Below are positions 6,198 through 6,249 of a stretch of 6,249 nt of DNA, piece after piece. Source of the stretch: Candidatus Bathyarchaeota archaeon (GTDB lineage Archaea; Thermoproteota; Bathyarchaeia; TCS64); the NCBI GenBank assembly GCA_003662205.1, contig QMXQ01000096.1, forward strand, positions 1-6,249, given 5' to 3'. The notes beneath the pieces are model-generated. The model was given only the letters and a program-made list of their open reading frames with translations, was not told the origin of the DNA and ran no database searches. The position numbers and the translations under genes are program-made. The stretch's first letter is position 1; the number at the start of each line of letters is the position of its first letter.

Positions 6198-6249
6198 GGC
6201 GTCGTCACCCTCCTTGACAGCGGCGAGCGGTACATCATCTCCTGCTTCA
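6146..6249. repeat. Perfect 104-base palindrome at right end (fold-back)
   Basis: Bases 6146-6197 are the exact reverse complement of 6198-6249, with no spacer. The centre is GACGCCGGCGTC (6192-6203), a 12-base palindrome that on the minus strand encodes Asp-Ala-Gly-Val, sensible native residues for the gene there. The outer arm (about 6204-6249) only repeats the inner arm in reverse, so it carries no new gene. As at the left end, I infer snap-back chimerism at a native short palindrome. Confidence 0.95.

Noticed and set aside
1..6249. Terminal inverted repeats of a linear extrachromosomal element
   Set aside because: The left and right ends are unrelated to each other; each is only self-complementary, and both interrupt ordinary genes.

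Overview
The window is a GC-rich stretch that looks archaeal. The genes have short, AT-rich TATA/BRE-like boxes about 25-35 bases upstream of their starts, several starts appear nearly leaderless, and T-rich tracts follow two of the stops. The phylum cannot be fixed from the sequence alone; a Thermoproteota-type archaeon (for example Bathyarchaeia-like) is a guess. There are no tRNA, rRNA, CRISPR or transposase signals, and no gene-free stretch over 300 bases.

Layout, left to right: (1) the 5' part of a pyruvate kinase gene on the minus strand (946 down to 158), cut off by a fold-back in which bases 1-109 repeat 158-266 in inverted orientation; (2) a short divergent promoter region (947-1107); (3) a 60-residue small protein with a possible zinc site (1108-1290); (4) a 99-residue zinc-ribbon protein with two membrane helices (1326-1625); (5) a 586-residue D-aminoacylase-family amidohydrolase (1692-3452); (6) an 844-residue M14-type zinc carboxypeptidase-like protein with a C-terminal amidotransferase-like domain (3514-6048); (7) on the minus strand, convergent and only 14 bases away, the last 44 residues of a probable class A beta-lactamase-like serine hydrolase (6063-6197), ending in a second fold-back palindrome (6146-6249).

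The amidohydrolase, the M14 protein and the serine hydrolase all belong to families that hydrolyse peptide or amide bonds, some of them acting on D-amino-acid or cell-wall substrates. The two complete proteins lack signal peptides, so a cytosolic peptide or N-acyl-amino-acid scavenging locus is a reasonable inference, but each gene appears to have its own promoter and no substrate can be read from the sequence. Pyruvate kinase is an ordinary glycolytic neighbour on a divergent transcript.

The most striking structural signal is that both ends of the window fold back on themselves. Each fold-back pivots on a short inverted sequence that also makes sense as native coding DNA (a 9-base inverted pair in pyk, a 12-base palindrome in the serine hydrolase gene). 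This points to inverted chimeras formed during amplification or assembly rather than to biological telomeres. The coding content between about 158 and 6197 appears intact.
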